From positions 1,922,001-1,986,000 of the forward strand of contig NZ_AP022615.1 of assembly GCF_010730745.1 (NCBI RefSeq): a DNA stretch of 64,000 nucleotides. The letters are read 5' to 3'. Under the pieces are notes generated by a model, which saw only the letters and a program-made list of their open reading frames with translations, was not told the DNA's origin and did not search any database. Shown here one piece after another: positions 1 to 7,654 of the stretch; position 1 is the stretch's first letter; each line of letters opens with the position of its first letter. The position numbers and the translations under genes were made by a program. The stretch comes from Mycobacterium heidelbergense. Lineage in GTDB: Bacteria > Actinomycetota > Actinomycetes > Mycobacteriales > Mycobacteriaceae.

Positions 1-824
1 CGGCCCGGGAACTCGTCGTCGACCACCTTGCGCACCCGCTTGAGGAACGCGTGCGTCTCGGGCAGGTTCTCGCAGTTCGTGCCCTCCCGCTCGAAGAGGT
101 AGGGCACGGCGTCCAGCCGGAAGCCGTCGATGCCGAGGCCGAGCCAGAACCGAAGGACGTCGATCATCGCCTCCTGCACGCCCGGGTTGTCGTAGTTCAG
201 GTCCGGTTGGTGGGAAAAAAACCGGTGCCAGTAGAACTGGCGGCGGACCGGATCGAAGGTCCAGTTCGACTCCTCGGTGTCGACGAAGATGATCCGCGCG
301 TCGGTGTAGCGCTCGCTGGTGTCGCTCCACACGTAGTAGTCGCCGTACGGCCCGTCGGGGTCGCGCCGCGACTCCTGAAACCACGGGTGCGACTCGGACG
401 TGTGGTTCATCACCAGGTCGGTGATCACCCGGATCCCCCGCTCGTGCGCCGCGTCGAGCAGGGCGACGAAGTCCTCGACCGTCCCGAACTCGGGCAGCAC
501 CTTGTAGAAGTCCCGGATGTCGTAGCCGCCGTCGCGCAGCGGTGAATCGTAGAACGGCGGCAGCCAGATGCAGTCGATCCCCAGCCACTGCAGGTAGTCC
601 AGGCGTTCCATGAGCCCACGCAGGTCGCCCTGCCCGTCGGCGTTGGCGTCATGGAATGCCCGGACCAACACCTCGTAGAAAACCGCGTGTTTGAACCACG
701 TGGGGTCGGCGGGCAGGGCGGCGGCGTTCTCGAAATCCTCGGCGTCCGGATGCTCGACGACGCCGCCCTCGACGTGGCTGCCCTCCGCGGGATCGTGCTC
801 GACGGCGTCTCGTGCGTCGTTCAT
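1..824 (-). CDS. treS: Trehalose synthase TreS, N-terminal 274 residues (cut by window edge)
   Basis: GH13-family enzyme that interconverts maltose and trehalose in the cytoplasm. In mycobacteria it feeds the GlgE glucan route. The visible part starts with an acidic, His-containing leader and then shows GH13 landmarks, including the DLVMNH segment and the nucleophile region GFRLDAVPYL. The Asp of this motif is residue 238, the same number I recall for the catalytic Asp of M. tuberculosis TreS. The ATG start at 824 is supported by this match and by the leader, which resembles the H37Rv protein. The stop lies beyond base 1. It follows pepA on the same strand after 119 bases, the order seen in M. 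tuberculosis (Rv0125-Rv0126). Identification is firm; only the C-terminal half is unseen. Confidence 0.95.
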   Translation of the reverse strand, partial: MNDARDAVEHDPAEGSHVEGGVVEHPDAEDFENAAALPADPTWFKHAVFYEVLVRAFHDANADGQGDLRGLMERLDYLQWLGIDCIWLPPFYDSPLRDGGYDIRDFYKVLPEFGTVEDFVALLDAAHERGIRVITDLVMNHTSESHPWFQESRRDPDGPYGDYYVWSDTSERYTDARIIFVDTEESNWTFDPVRRQFYWHRFFSHQPDLNYDNPGVQEAMIDVLRFWLGLGIDGFRLDAVPYLFEREGTNCENLPETHAFLKRVRKVVDDEFPG

Positions 825-943
825 CAATTCCACGATGCCACGGGTACCCGAGGCGGGACGCGCGGAATCAGGCCCGCCGGCACACCGCGAACCACGCTGG
901 GCCGCAACCGAATCGGACGGAACCGGGCATGGTCCGGCGGACG

Positions 944-2023
944 TCAGGCCGGAGGCCCGTCCGCCAACGTCACGGGCGCGCTGCGATCGCCTTCGCCCCT
1001 GGTGCGCCAGTGCAGGACAACGGTGTCCCCGGGATGATGCGGGACGAGCACATCGGTCATCGACGTGGCCCCATTGACCGGGACGTTGTCGACCCCGATG
1101 ATGACGTCGCCGGCGGAAATCCCGGTCGCCGCGGCGGGGCCGCTGCCGACCACGCGTTCGACCCGGGCGCCGTTGCCGCCGTTGTCCGCGACGCCCAGGC
1201 CAAGGAAGGCCGTCGGGCCGATGTGCACCGTGTTCGACCCGGCGCCGGCCCGGATCTGTCCGGCGACCCCCATCGCCGTGCCGATCGGAATGGCGAAGCC
1301 CTGCCCGCCGGACATCTTGTAGCTGTCGGTGGCGGCGGTGTTCATGCCGATCACCTGGCCGGCGTTGTTGACCATGGGGCCGCCCGAGTCGCCGGGCCTG
1401 ATCGCGGCGTCCGCCTGGATCAACCCGCCCAGCGTCTCGTCCGCGCCCGTCAGGGTGTCGGTCGCCGACACGGTCTGGTTGAGGGCGACGACCTTGCCGG
1501 CCACCGCGCTCGGCGTTCCACCCTGGCCGCCGGCGTTGCCCAGCGCGACGACGGGCTCACCGATCGAGACCCCGCCCCCGATGTTGGCGGCGGGCAGGCC
1601 GCCCCCGCCACGCAGCTGCAGGACCGCGACGTCGGCGGTTCGGTCGTAGCCGATCACGTCAACGGCATACGTCTGGCCGTTGCCGACCGCGAACGCGTTG
1701 ATGTCGGTGGCACCCGAGATCACGTGGTTGTTGGTCAGCACGACGCCGCCCGGGTCGATGATGATGCCGGTTCCCGCCCCGACCGCGTTGTTGTAGCCGA
1801 ACTTGGTGCTGATGTCGACCACCTGGGGGCCGACCCTGCCGACGATCCCCGAGGGGTCGAGCGGCGCCAGGGGCGGGTCGCCGAGCCGGTCGAGCGGCGG
1901 GGCGGATGGCCCAGGAGTGGTGGCGGATGCCGGCAGCGCGCCCGGGCCCAGGCCCAATCCGACCACAGCCAGCACGCTGGCTAACCATGACCACCAGAGC
2001 GAGCGGTGGTGCCCTTTGCTCAT
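944..2023 (-). CDS. pepA: Secreted serine protease PepA (trypsin-like, HtrA type with PDZ)
   Basis: Exported HtrA-like protein of 359 residues. An N-terminal signal segment (about residues 9-34, hydrophobic, ending PASA) is followed by a chymotrypsin-fold domain with the full catalytic triad: His100 in TNNHVI, Asp131 in DRTADVAVL and Ser213 in PGDSGGP. A PDZ domain covers roughly 265-355. The start at 2023 is chosen because a strong AGGAGG sits 7 bases upstream and the M. tuberculosis protein (355 residues) begins at the equivalent place; the longer in-frame extension lacks such support. It acts outside the membrane, probably in envelope protein quality control. The position just upstream of treS matches Rv0125. 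Confidence 0.93.
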   Translation of the reverse strand: MSKGHHRSLWWSWLASVLAVVGLGLGPGALPASATTPGPSAPPLDRLGDPPLAPLDPSGIVGRVGPQVVDISTKFGYNNAVGAGTGIIIDPGGVVLTNNHVISGATDINAFAVGNGQTYAVDVIGYDRTADVAVLQLRGGGGLPAANIGGGVSIGEPVVALGNAGGQGGTPSAVAGKVVALNQTVSATDTLTGADETLGGLIQADAAIRPGDSGGPMVNNAGQVIGMNTAATDSYKMSGGQGFAIPIGTAMGVAGQIRAGAGSNTVHIGPTAFLGLGVADNGGNGARVERVVGSGPAAATGISAGDVIIGVDNVPVNGATSMTDVLVPHHPGDTVVLHWRTRGEGDRSAPVTLADGPPA

Positions 2024-2171
2024 CCCGTCACCTCCTGCGTCGCAATAAGAACCGGAATTGGCCCAGCGTCCGCGTCTGGGCGGCATGATCTAGTCCGTAT
2101 AACCGTAATGCAGATAGCTATGCGCGACAGCGGTCAGGGCCTCATTGGCCGTCTGTCCTGCGGGTCCTTGC

Positions 2172-2630
2172 TCACGCCCGTCCGGGGATGGGATAGGCCA
2201 GGTGGTGGCTGACGTCCCCGACCATGTCGATGAGCGTGAGGTCCCGGTAGCTGAACCGCCACCGCCCGTCGACGCGTTCGAACCGGTCGTGGTAGCGGCC
2301 GGTGACAATGGTCTGCAGCGGGAACCCGTCGGTCTGCTGCAGCACCGTGTAGTAGCTGCGGCAACTCGCGGTGCCGGCGTCCTCGTCGATCTCGACGATC
2401 GGGTTCGTGGTCACGTGCTTGGTTCTCGGCGTCCCGTCCGGATGGAGCATGATCAGCGACTTCCAGATGGCCAGCAGCCGGTCCGCGCCGATCGTGTCGG
2501 GTTCGGCGTCCGGGCCGCCGATCCGGACGCGGGCGTGCCCGAACAGCGCGGCCGCCGCCGCCAAATCGCCGGCGTCGATGCATTCGGCGTAGCGATACAG
2601 GAGGTTGGTGATCTGCGTCTCCGCCAGCAT
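2172..2630 (-). CDS. SnoaL/NTF2-like fold protein, 152 aa
   Basis: Small single-domain protein of the NTF2-like superfamily (SnoaL_4 or ring-hydroxylating dioxygenase beta-subunit type). The segment LLYRYAECIDAGDLAAAAALF near residues 10-30 is the usual first helix. A later stretch, about RYHDRFERVDGRWRFSYRDL, is the usual beta-sheet end. Members are cyclases, isomerases, dehydratases or non-catalytic binding proteins, so no reaction can be assigned. The ATG lies six bases after a TAGGTT -10-like hexamer, which suggests a leaderless transcript. It is divergent from the PPOX gene, with only 30 bases between the two starts. Confidence 0.8.
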   Translation of the reverse strand: MLAETQITNLLYRYAECIDAGDLAAAAALFGHARVRIGGPDAEPDTIGADRLLAIWKSLIMLHPDGTPRTKHVTTNPIVEIDEDAGTASCRSYYTVLQQTDGFPLQTIVTGRYHDRFERVDGRWRFSYRDLTLIDMVGDVSHHLAYPIPGRA

Positions 2631-2660
2631 GCGGTTAACCTACGGCCCTAAGCTGACCGG
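2631..2660. promoter_or_regulatory. 30-bp divergent promoter region, probably leaderless both ways
   Basis: On the plus strand TAAGCT (2649-2654) is followed by six bases and then the GTG at 2661. On the minus strand TAGGTT (2642-2637) is followed by six bases and then the ATG at 2630. Both fit the mycobacterial TANNNT -10 box placed so that transcription starts at or next to the start codon. No Shine-Dalgarno sequence is visible for either gene. The -35 regions would lie inside the opposite coding sequence. This is inferred from sequence only. Confidence 0.5.
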
Positions 2661-3086
2661 GTGGGCGAAATCGACCCCAAGGCCTGGTTCACGCGGTCCC
2701 CGATCGCCCGGCTGGCCACGATCACGCCCGACGGCATGCCGCACCTGGTGCCCGTGGTGTTCGCGGTCGACGGCGACCCGCGCGGCGACAACGACGTCGT
2801 GTACACGGCGGTCGACGCGAAACGGAAGACGACGCGGCGGCTGCGCCGGCTCGCCAACATCGAGAGCAACCCGCGGGTCAGCCTGCTGGTCGACCACTAT
2901 GCCGACGATTGGGCGCAGCTGTGGTGGGTCCGGGCCGACGGCGTCGCCGCGATCCATTCCGGCGGCGCGGCGATGGACACCGGTTACCGGTTGCTGCGCG
3001 CCAAATACCCTCAGTACCAAGACGTTCCGTTGAACGGGCCGGTCATCGCGGTCGCGGTGCGCCGCTGGTCCGGCTGGCACGCCTGA
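2661..3086 (+). CDS. PPOX-class F420-binding protein (Rv0121c-like)
   Basis: 141-residue split-barrel flavin/F420-binding protein of the pyridoxamine-phosphate-oxidase superfamily. It opens with RSPIARLATITPDGMPHLVPVVF, the standard first strands of the fold, followed by the conserved NPRVSLLVDHY stretch. The family matches TIGR03668-type proteins and the neighbourhood (next to fusA2) matches Rv0121c. Such proteins bind F420H2 or a flavin and reduce or sequester small molecules in the cytoplasm; the substrate is not known. The start is GTG at 2661, probably leaderless. The fusA2 start follows 173 bases downstream. Confidence 0.85.
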   Translation: MGEIDPKAWFTRSPIARLATITPDGMPHLVPVVFAVDGDPRGDNDVVYTAVDAKRKTTRRLRRLANIESNPRVSLLVDHYADDWAQLWWVRADGVAAIHSGGAAMDTGYRLLRAKYPQYQDVPLNGPVIAVAVRRWSGWHA

Positions 3087-3259
3087 GACACGACGGGCCC
3101 GGCCGGGACGGGCCAACCCCGATCGTGGCCGGCCGGTGGCCTTGTGTTGGGCGGCGGTTGGGGGAAAAGTTGCTTACAGGGTCCTGTGGTCTGGCACACA
3201 TCGGGCCACGCCCGCGTCGGCGGGTGCGCGTGAGCGACCCGCGGAACTGGAGGAAAGTC

Positions 3260-5416
3260 ATGGCGGACAAGGCGAACGCTTCCCAGGGCGCGGCGGCCGC
3301 CCCCACCGCGAACGGCCCGGGCGACGTCCGCAACGTGGTCCTGGTCGGGCCCTCGGGGGGCGGCAAGACCACCCTGGTCGAGGCCCTGCTGGTCGCCGCC
3401 GGGGTGCTGTCCAGGCCGGGCTCGGTCACCGACGGCAGCACGGTCTGCGACTACGACGATGCCGAGATCCGCCAGCAGCGGTCCGTGGGTGTCGCCGTGG
3501 CCTCCCTGTCCCACGGCGGCGTCAAGATCAACCTGGTCGACACGCCCGGGTACGCCGACTTCGTCGGCGAGTTGCGGGCCGGGTTGCGGGCCGCCGACTG
3601 CGCGCTGTTCGTGATCGCGGCGAACGAGGGCGTCGACGAGCCGACCAAGTCGCTCTGGCAGGAATGCAGCCAGGTCGGCATGCCCCGCGCCGTGGTGATC
3701 ACCAAGCTCGACCACGCCCGGGCGAACTATCAGGAGGCGCTGGCGGCCGCGCAAAACGCGTTCGGCGACAAGGTCCTGCCGCTGTACCTGCCGACCGGTG
3801 ACGGGCTGATCGGCTTGCTGTCGCAGACGCGCTACCAGTACACCGACGGCAAGCGGACCAGCCACGAGCCGGACCCGTCGGACGCCGACCGCATCGAGGA
3901 GGCGCGCGGCACCCTGATCGAGGGAATCATCGAGGAATCCGAGGACGAGTCCCTGATGGACCGTTATCTCGGCGGTGAGTCGATCGACGAGTCGGCGCTC
4001 ATCGAGGACCTCGAGCGGGCCGTCGCCCGGGCGTCCTTTTTCCCGGTCATCCCGGTGTGCAGCGGCACCGGCGTCGGCACGCTGGAATTGCTGGAGGTCG
4101 CCACCCGGGGGTTCCCGTCGCCCACGGAACACGCGCTGCCGGAGGTGTTCACGCCGAACGGTGCCACGCACGCGACGCTGGCCTGTGACGCCGACGCGCC
4201 GTTGCTCGCGGAGGTGGTGAAGACGACGTCGGACCCCTACGTCGGCAGGGTCAGCCTGGTCCGGGTGTTCTCCGGGACCATCAGGCCCGACGCGACGGTT
4301 CACGTGTCGGGCCATTTTGCGTCGTTCTTCGGCGGCGGCGAAGGGGCTCAAGGGAACGGGAATTCGCACCCCGACCACGACGAGGACGAACGCATCGGGG
4401 TCCTGTCCTTTCCGCTGGGCAAGCAGCAGCGCCCCGCGGCGTCGGTGGTGGCGGGCGACATCTGCGCGATCGGCAAGCTGAGCCGGGCCGAAACCGGGGA
4501 CACGCTCTCGGACAAGTCCGAGCCGCTGGTGCTGCGGCCGTGGACGATGCCCGAGCCCCTGCTGCCGGTCGCCATCCAGGCGCACGCCAAGACCGACGAG
4601 GACAAGCTTTCGGTCGGGCTCGGGCGGTTGGCCGCCGAGGACCCGACCCTGCGGATCGAGCAGAACCAGGAAACGCACCAGATCGTGCTGTGGTGCATGG
4701 GCGAGGCGCACGCCGGCGTCGTCCTCGACGGGCTGGCCAACCGGTACGGCGTCACGGTGGACACGGTGGATCTCCGCGTCCCCCTGCGAGAAACGTTCGG
4801 CGGCAAGGCGAAAGGCCACGGCCGCCACATCAAGCAGTCCGGCGGGCACGGCCAGTACGGGGTGTGCGACATCGAGGTGGAGCCGCTGCCGGAGGGCTCC
4901 GGATTCGAGTTCGTCGACAAGGTCGTCGGCGGGGCGGTGCCGCGCCAATTCATCCCGAGCGTGGAGAAGGGGGTGCGCGCGCAGATGGAAAGGGGCGTGC
5001 ACGCCGGCTACCCGGTCGTCGACATCCGGGTCACGCTGCTCGACGGCAAGGCCCACAGCGTGGATTCGTCCGACTTCGCGTTCCAGGCGGCGGGCGCGCT
5101 GGCGTTGCGGGAGGCCGCCGCGGCGACGAGGGTGACACTGCTCGAGCCGATCGACGAGATCTCGGTGCTGGTGCCCGACGATTTCGTCGGCGCGGTGATG
5201 GGCGACCTGTCGGGGCGCCGCGGCCGGGTGCTCGGGACCGAGACCGCCGGCCACGAACGCACGGTGGTCAGGGCCGAGGTGCCTCAGGTCGAGCTGACGC
5301 GCTACGCGATCGACCTGCGTTCGCTCTCGCACGGGGCCGCGTCGTTCACCCGCTCGTTCGCCCGCTACGAGCCCATGCCGGAGTCGGCGGCCACGCGGGT
5401 CAAAACGACCGCGTGA
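3260..5416 (+). CDS. fusA2: Elongation factor G-like protein EF-G2 (FusA2)
   Basis: 718-residue translational-GTPase paralogue matching Rv0120c. The G1 loop reads GPSGGGKTT (about residue 30) rather than the AHIDAGKT form of true EF-G, and G4 is TKLD. Switch II reads DTPGYADF, so the His that activates GTP hydrolysis in EF-G and EF-Tu (DTPGH) is Tyr98 here. Domains II-V follow, ending in an EF-G C-terminal domain (VPDDFVGAVMGDLSGRRG). From published work as I recall it, the M. smegmatis EF-G2 binds nucleotides but lacks ribosome-dependent GTPase activity, which this replacement would explain. The ATG at 3260 has GGAGGAAA just upstream. The DUF2231 gene follows after 14 bases, probably in the same operon. 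Confidence 0.93.
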   Translation: MADKANASQGAAAAPTANGPGDVRNVVLVGPSGGGKTTLVEALLVAAGVLSRPGSVTDGSTVCDYDDAEIRQQRSVGVAVASLSHGGVKINLVDTPGYADFVGELRAGLRAADCALFVIAANEGVDEPTKSLWQECSQVGMPRAVVITKLDHARANYQEALAAAQNAFGDKVLPLYLPTGDGLIGLLSQTRYQYTDGKRTSHEPDPSDADRIEEARGTLIEGIIEESEDESLMDRYLGGESIDESALIEDLERAVARASFFPVIPVCSGTGVGTLELLEVATRGFPSPTEHALPEVFTPNGATHATLACDADAPLLAEVVKTTSDPYVGRVSLVRVFSGTIRPDATVHVSGHFASFFGGGEGAQGNGNSHPDHDEDERIGVLSFPLGKQQRPAASVVAGDICAIGKLSRAETGDTLSDKSEPLVLRPWTMPEPLLPVAIQAHAKTDEDKLSVGLGRLAAEDPTLRIEQNQETHQIVLWCMGEAHAGVVLDGLANRYGVTVDTVDLRVPLRETFGGKAKGHGRHIKQSGGHGQYGVCDIEVEPLPEGSGFEFVDKVVGGAVPRQFIPSVEKGVRAQMERGVHAGYPVVDIRVTLLDGKAHSVDSSDFAFQAAGALALREAAAATRVTLLEPIDEISVLVPDDFVGAVMGDLSGRRGRVLGTETAGHERTVVRAEVPQVELTRYAIDLRSLSHGAASFTRSFARYEPMPESAATRVKTTA

Positions 5417-5430
5417 CGGCCGGTTGACGC

Positions 5431-5901
5431 ATGTCGACATTCGACGGACTTCCGGCGCACATCCTGCTCAACCATTTCGTCGTGGTCCTCGCGCCGCTGA
5501 CGGCGGTCCTGGCGATCCTTTGCGCGCTGTGGCCCGGGGCGCGACGACGGCTGATCTGGCTGGTTTTCCTGCTGGCCGTGGGCACGGTCGCGTTGACGCC
5601 GTTGACCACCAGCTCGGGTGGGTGGCTGGCGGCCCGCGTCGGTGCGTCGCCCGCCCTGGCGGCGCACGCGCAGCTCGGCGAGACCCTCATCTACCTGGTG
5701 GCGGCGCTGCTGGCCGCCGTGTCGCTGCTGACCGCGGTCCACATTCGCCAGGCGCGCGGGCACGCGGTCAAGTTCTCCCTTCACTCGTTGGTCGGGGTGC
5801 TGGTGATCGCCGCCGCGGTGGGCACCCTGGTGCAGACCTACCGCATCGGCGATTCGGGCGCCCGGGCCGCATGGGGAAGCGTGACGTCGTCCGCCCAGTG
5901 A
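5431..5901 (+). CDS. DUF2231 integral membrane protein, 156 aa
   Basis: Four hydrophobic segments (about residues 10-32, 40-58, 82-105 and 118-140) joined by short loops. The opening FDGLPAHILLNHFVVVLAPLT is the DUF2231 signature, with His residues near the membrane face. Function is unknown; relatives have been discussed as heme or redox membrane proteins, but nothing here decides it. It lies 14 bases after fusA2 on the same strand. Its last 64 bases overlap the 3' end of fadD7 on the other strand, so the two genes converge through coding sequence with no room for a conventional terminator. Confidence 0.85.
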   Translation: MSTFDGLPAHILLNHFVVVLAPLTAVLAILCALWPGARRRLIWLVFLLAVGTVALTPLTTSSGGWLAARVGASPALAAHAQLGETLIYLVAALLAAVSLLTAVHIRQARGHAVKFSLHSLVGVLVIAAAVGTLVQTYRIGDSGARAAWGSVTSSAQ

Positions 5902-7487
5902 GCGCCGCCGAACCGGTCGGCCACGGCGCGGCGGTCCAGCGACCCCTTCGCGGTGTGCGGCAGCGCGCCGGCCTCCCGGAAGGCGGCGGGCACCTCGAAG
6001 GGCGCCAGCCGCCCGCGGCAGAACGCCGCAAGCTCGGCCGCGGTCGGCGCGGGGGATTCCCGGGGCACGATCACCGCGGCCACGGTCTCCCCGTACATCG
6101 GGTCCGGCACGCCGAACACGGCGACCTCCAGAACGTTGGGATGGCCGGCCAGCACCCCCTCGACGTGCTCCGGCGAAATCTTTTCGCCGCCCCGGTTGAT
6201 GAGTTCCTTGATCCGGCCGCGGATGCTCAGGTCGCCGGCCGTCGACAGCGATCCCAGGTCGCCGGTGTGCAGCCAGCCGTCGGTGAAGTTGGCGGCGCCG
6301 AGGTAGCCGCGCACCACGGTGGGGCCGCGTAGCCATACCTCCCCGACGGCTTCCGCGGGCAGGGGCCGGCCGTCGGGCCCGACGATCCGGATTTCCGGTC
6401 CGGTCGACCGGCCCACCAGACCCGGTGTCGCAGCGGGGTTTTGGGTAGCGTCGGCGCCCGTCGTGGCCACCTGGTGAGTCGCCTCGGTCATGCCGAAGGC
6501 GCACACCACCGGCGCCGCGAACGTCTCGTGCAGCGCCTGCGCCGTTTCCGCGGTGAGCGGCGCGCTGCAGCTTCGGATGAAGCGCAGCGCGGCTCGGCCG
6601 TCGCCCGGCCGCTCGGTCTTGGCGCGCTCCAACAGGATCTGGTGGATCGTCGGGACCGCGGTGTACCAGGTGGCCCCGACGGCGTCGATGTCATCCCAGA
6701 ACGTGTGCGCCGAGAACCGCCCGCGCGCCGGCAGCAGCACCGCGCCCCCGGACGCCAGGGTCGCGAGCAACGCGGCGAGCAGCCCGTGACCGTGGTAGAG
6801 CGGCATCACCGCAACCGTCGCATCCCGCGGGCCGAGCCCGTACCCGGCGACGATGGCGCGCACCGAGCCGGCGATGTTGTCGTGCGTCCACGGGACCATC
6901 TTCGGCGTGCCGGTGGTTCCGCCGGTGAACATGATCATGGCGTCGTCGTCGCGCAGCCCCTCGGGCGTCGATGCGTCTTGCGTGGGCCCCGACCCGGCAT
7001 CCAGGTGGACCGCCGGGGCGCGCCCGTCGCGGCCGACGGTCACGGCGAGCGGCCACCACCGCAGGCCCGACTCCCGTTGAGCCTCGGTGTCTTCGGGGCC
7101 GACGCCGTCGACGAGCACCACCCGCGCGCCCGCCGCCTCGGTTCGGGCGCGTTGCTCGCCGACGGGCAACGCCGGGTCCAACGGGACCACGATCAGCCCC
7201 GCCCGCGACGCCGCCAGCAAGGCGACGACGAATTCCGCGTTGCTTGCGGCACGCAACGCGACCCGGTCACCGGCCAGCAGGCCACCCCGCCTCAGCTGCC
7301 CGGCGAGGTCGTCCACCAGCCGGACCAAGTCGCGGTAGCTGACCGGTACGCGATCGGAGGTGACGACGAGCGCCGGCGCCTCGGGCTGCCGGCGTGCCGC
7401 GTCCTCGATCAGATCGGCGATGCGCGGGCTTCGGCCTTCGCCCGTCGGCCCCGCCGCGACCCCGTCGCCGGTAACCCCAGACCCCAT
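5838..7487 (-). CDS. fadD7: AMP-dependent acyl-CoA synthetase FadD7, probable oxalyl-CoA ligase
   Basis: ANL-superfamily ligase of about 549 residues. The AMP-binding P-loop FTGGTTGTPKMV, the adenine motif FGMTEATHQVATTG, the hinge region LHTGDLG and the SIRGRIKELINRGGEKISP motif are all visible, and the catalytic Lys near the end lies in HTAKGSLDRR. In M. tuberculosis this gene (Rv0119) is divergent from oxcA, as here, and plant AAE3 relatives make oxalyl-CoA, so oxalate activation is a reasonable inference. The start at 7487 is chosen because AAGGAG lies seven bases upstream; the ATG at 7493 is too close to that site. Its 3' end overlaps the DUF2231 gene by 64 bases. Confidence 0.85.
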   Translation of the reverse strand: MGSGVTGDGVAAGPTGEGRSPRIADLIEDAARRQPEAPALVVTSDRVPVSYRDLVRLVDDLAGQLRRGGLLAGDRVALRAASNAEFVVALLAASRAGLIVVPLDPALPVGEQRARTEAAGARVVLVDGVGPEDTEAQRESGLRWWPLAVTVGRDGRAPAVHLDAGSGPTQDASTPEGLRDDDAMIMFTGGTTGTPKMVPWTHDNIAGSVRAIVAGYGLGPRDATVAVMPLYHGHGLLAALLATLASGGAVLLPARGRFSAHTFWDDIDAVGATWYTAVPTIHQILLERAKTERPGDGRAALRFIRSCSAPLTAETAQALHETFAAPVVCAFGMTEATHQVATTGADATQNPAATPGLVGRSTGPEIRIVGPDGRPLPAEAVGEVWLRGPTVVRGYLGAANFTDGWLHTGDLGSLSTAGDLSIRGRIKELINRGGEKISPEHVEGVLAGHPNVLEVAVFGVPDPMYGETVAAVIVPRESPAPTAAELAAFCRGRLAPFEVPAAFREAGALPHTAKGSLDRRAVADRFGGAHWADDVTLPHAARAPESPMR

Positions 7488-7654
7488 CGCCATGCTCCTT
7501 CCGCTGCACCGCGAGACGCCGCCGCCGGCATCGTGCCGCGGTCGATGGGCGGCGTCGATCACGGCCTGGCGGCATAGTCTTGGACAGCCGCTGACACCGA
7601 GACCACAGTAGTTGAATCGGCCGGCCGATCACACGGACACGAGGAGTCGCCACC

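Noticed and set aside
812..1984. 390-codon plus-strand frame opposite pepA
   Set aside because: PepA with its full catalytic triad, signal peptide and ribosome site is on the minus strand.
3011..5440. 809-codon open frame on the minus strand across fusA2
   Set aside because: It is antisense to a clear EF-G2 gene and its product is Arg/Gly/His-rich with no recognisable motif. High GC keeps such frames open.
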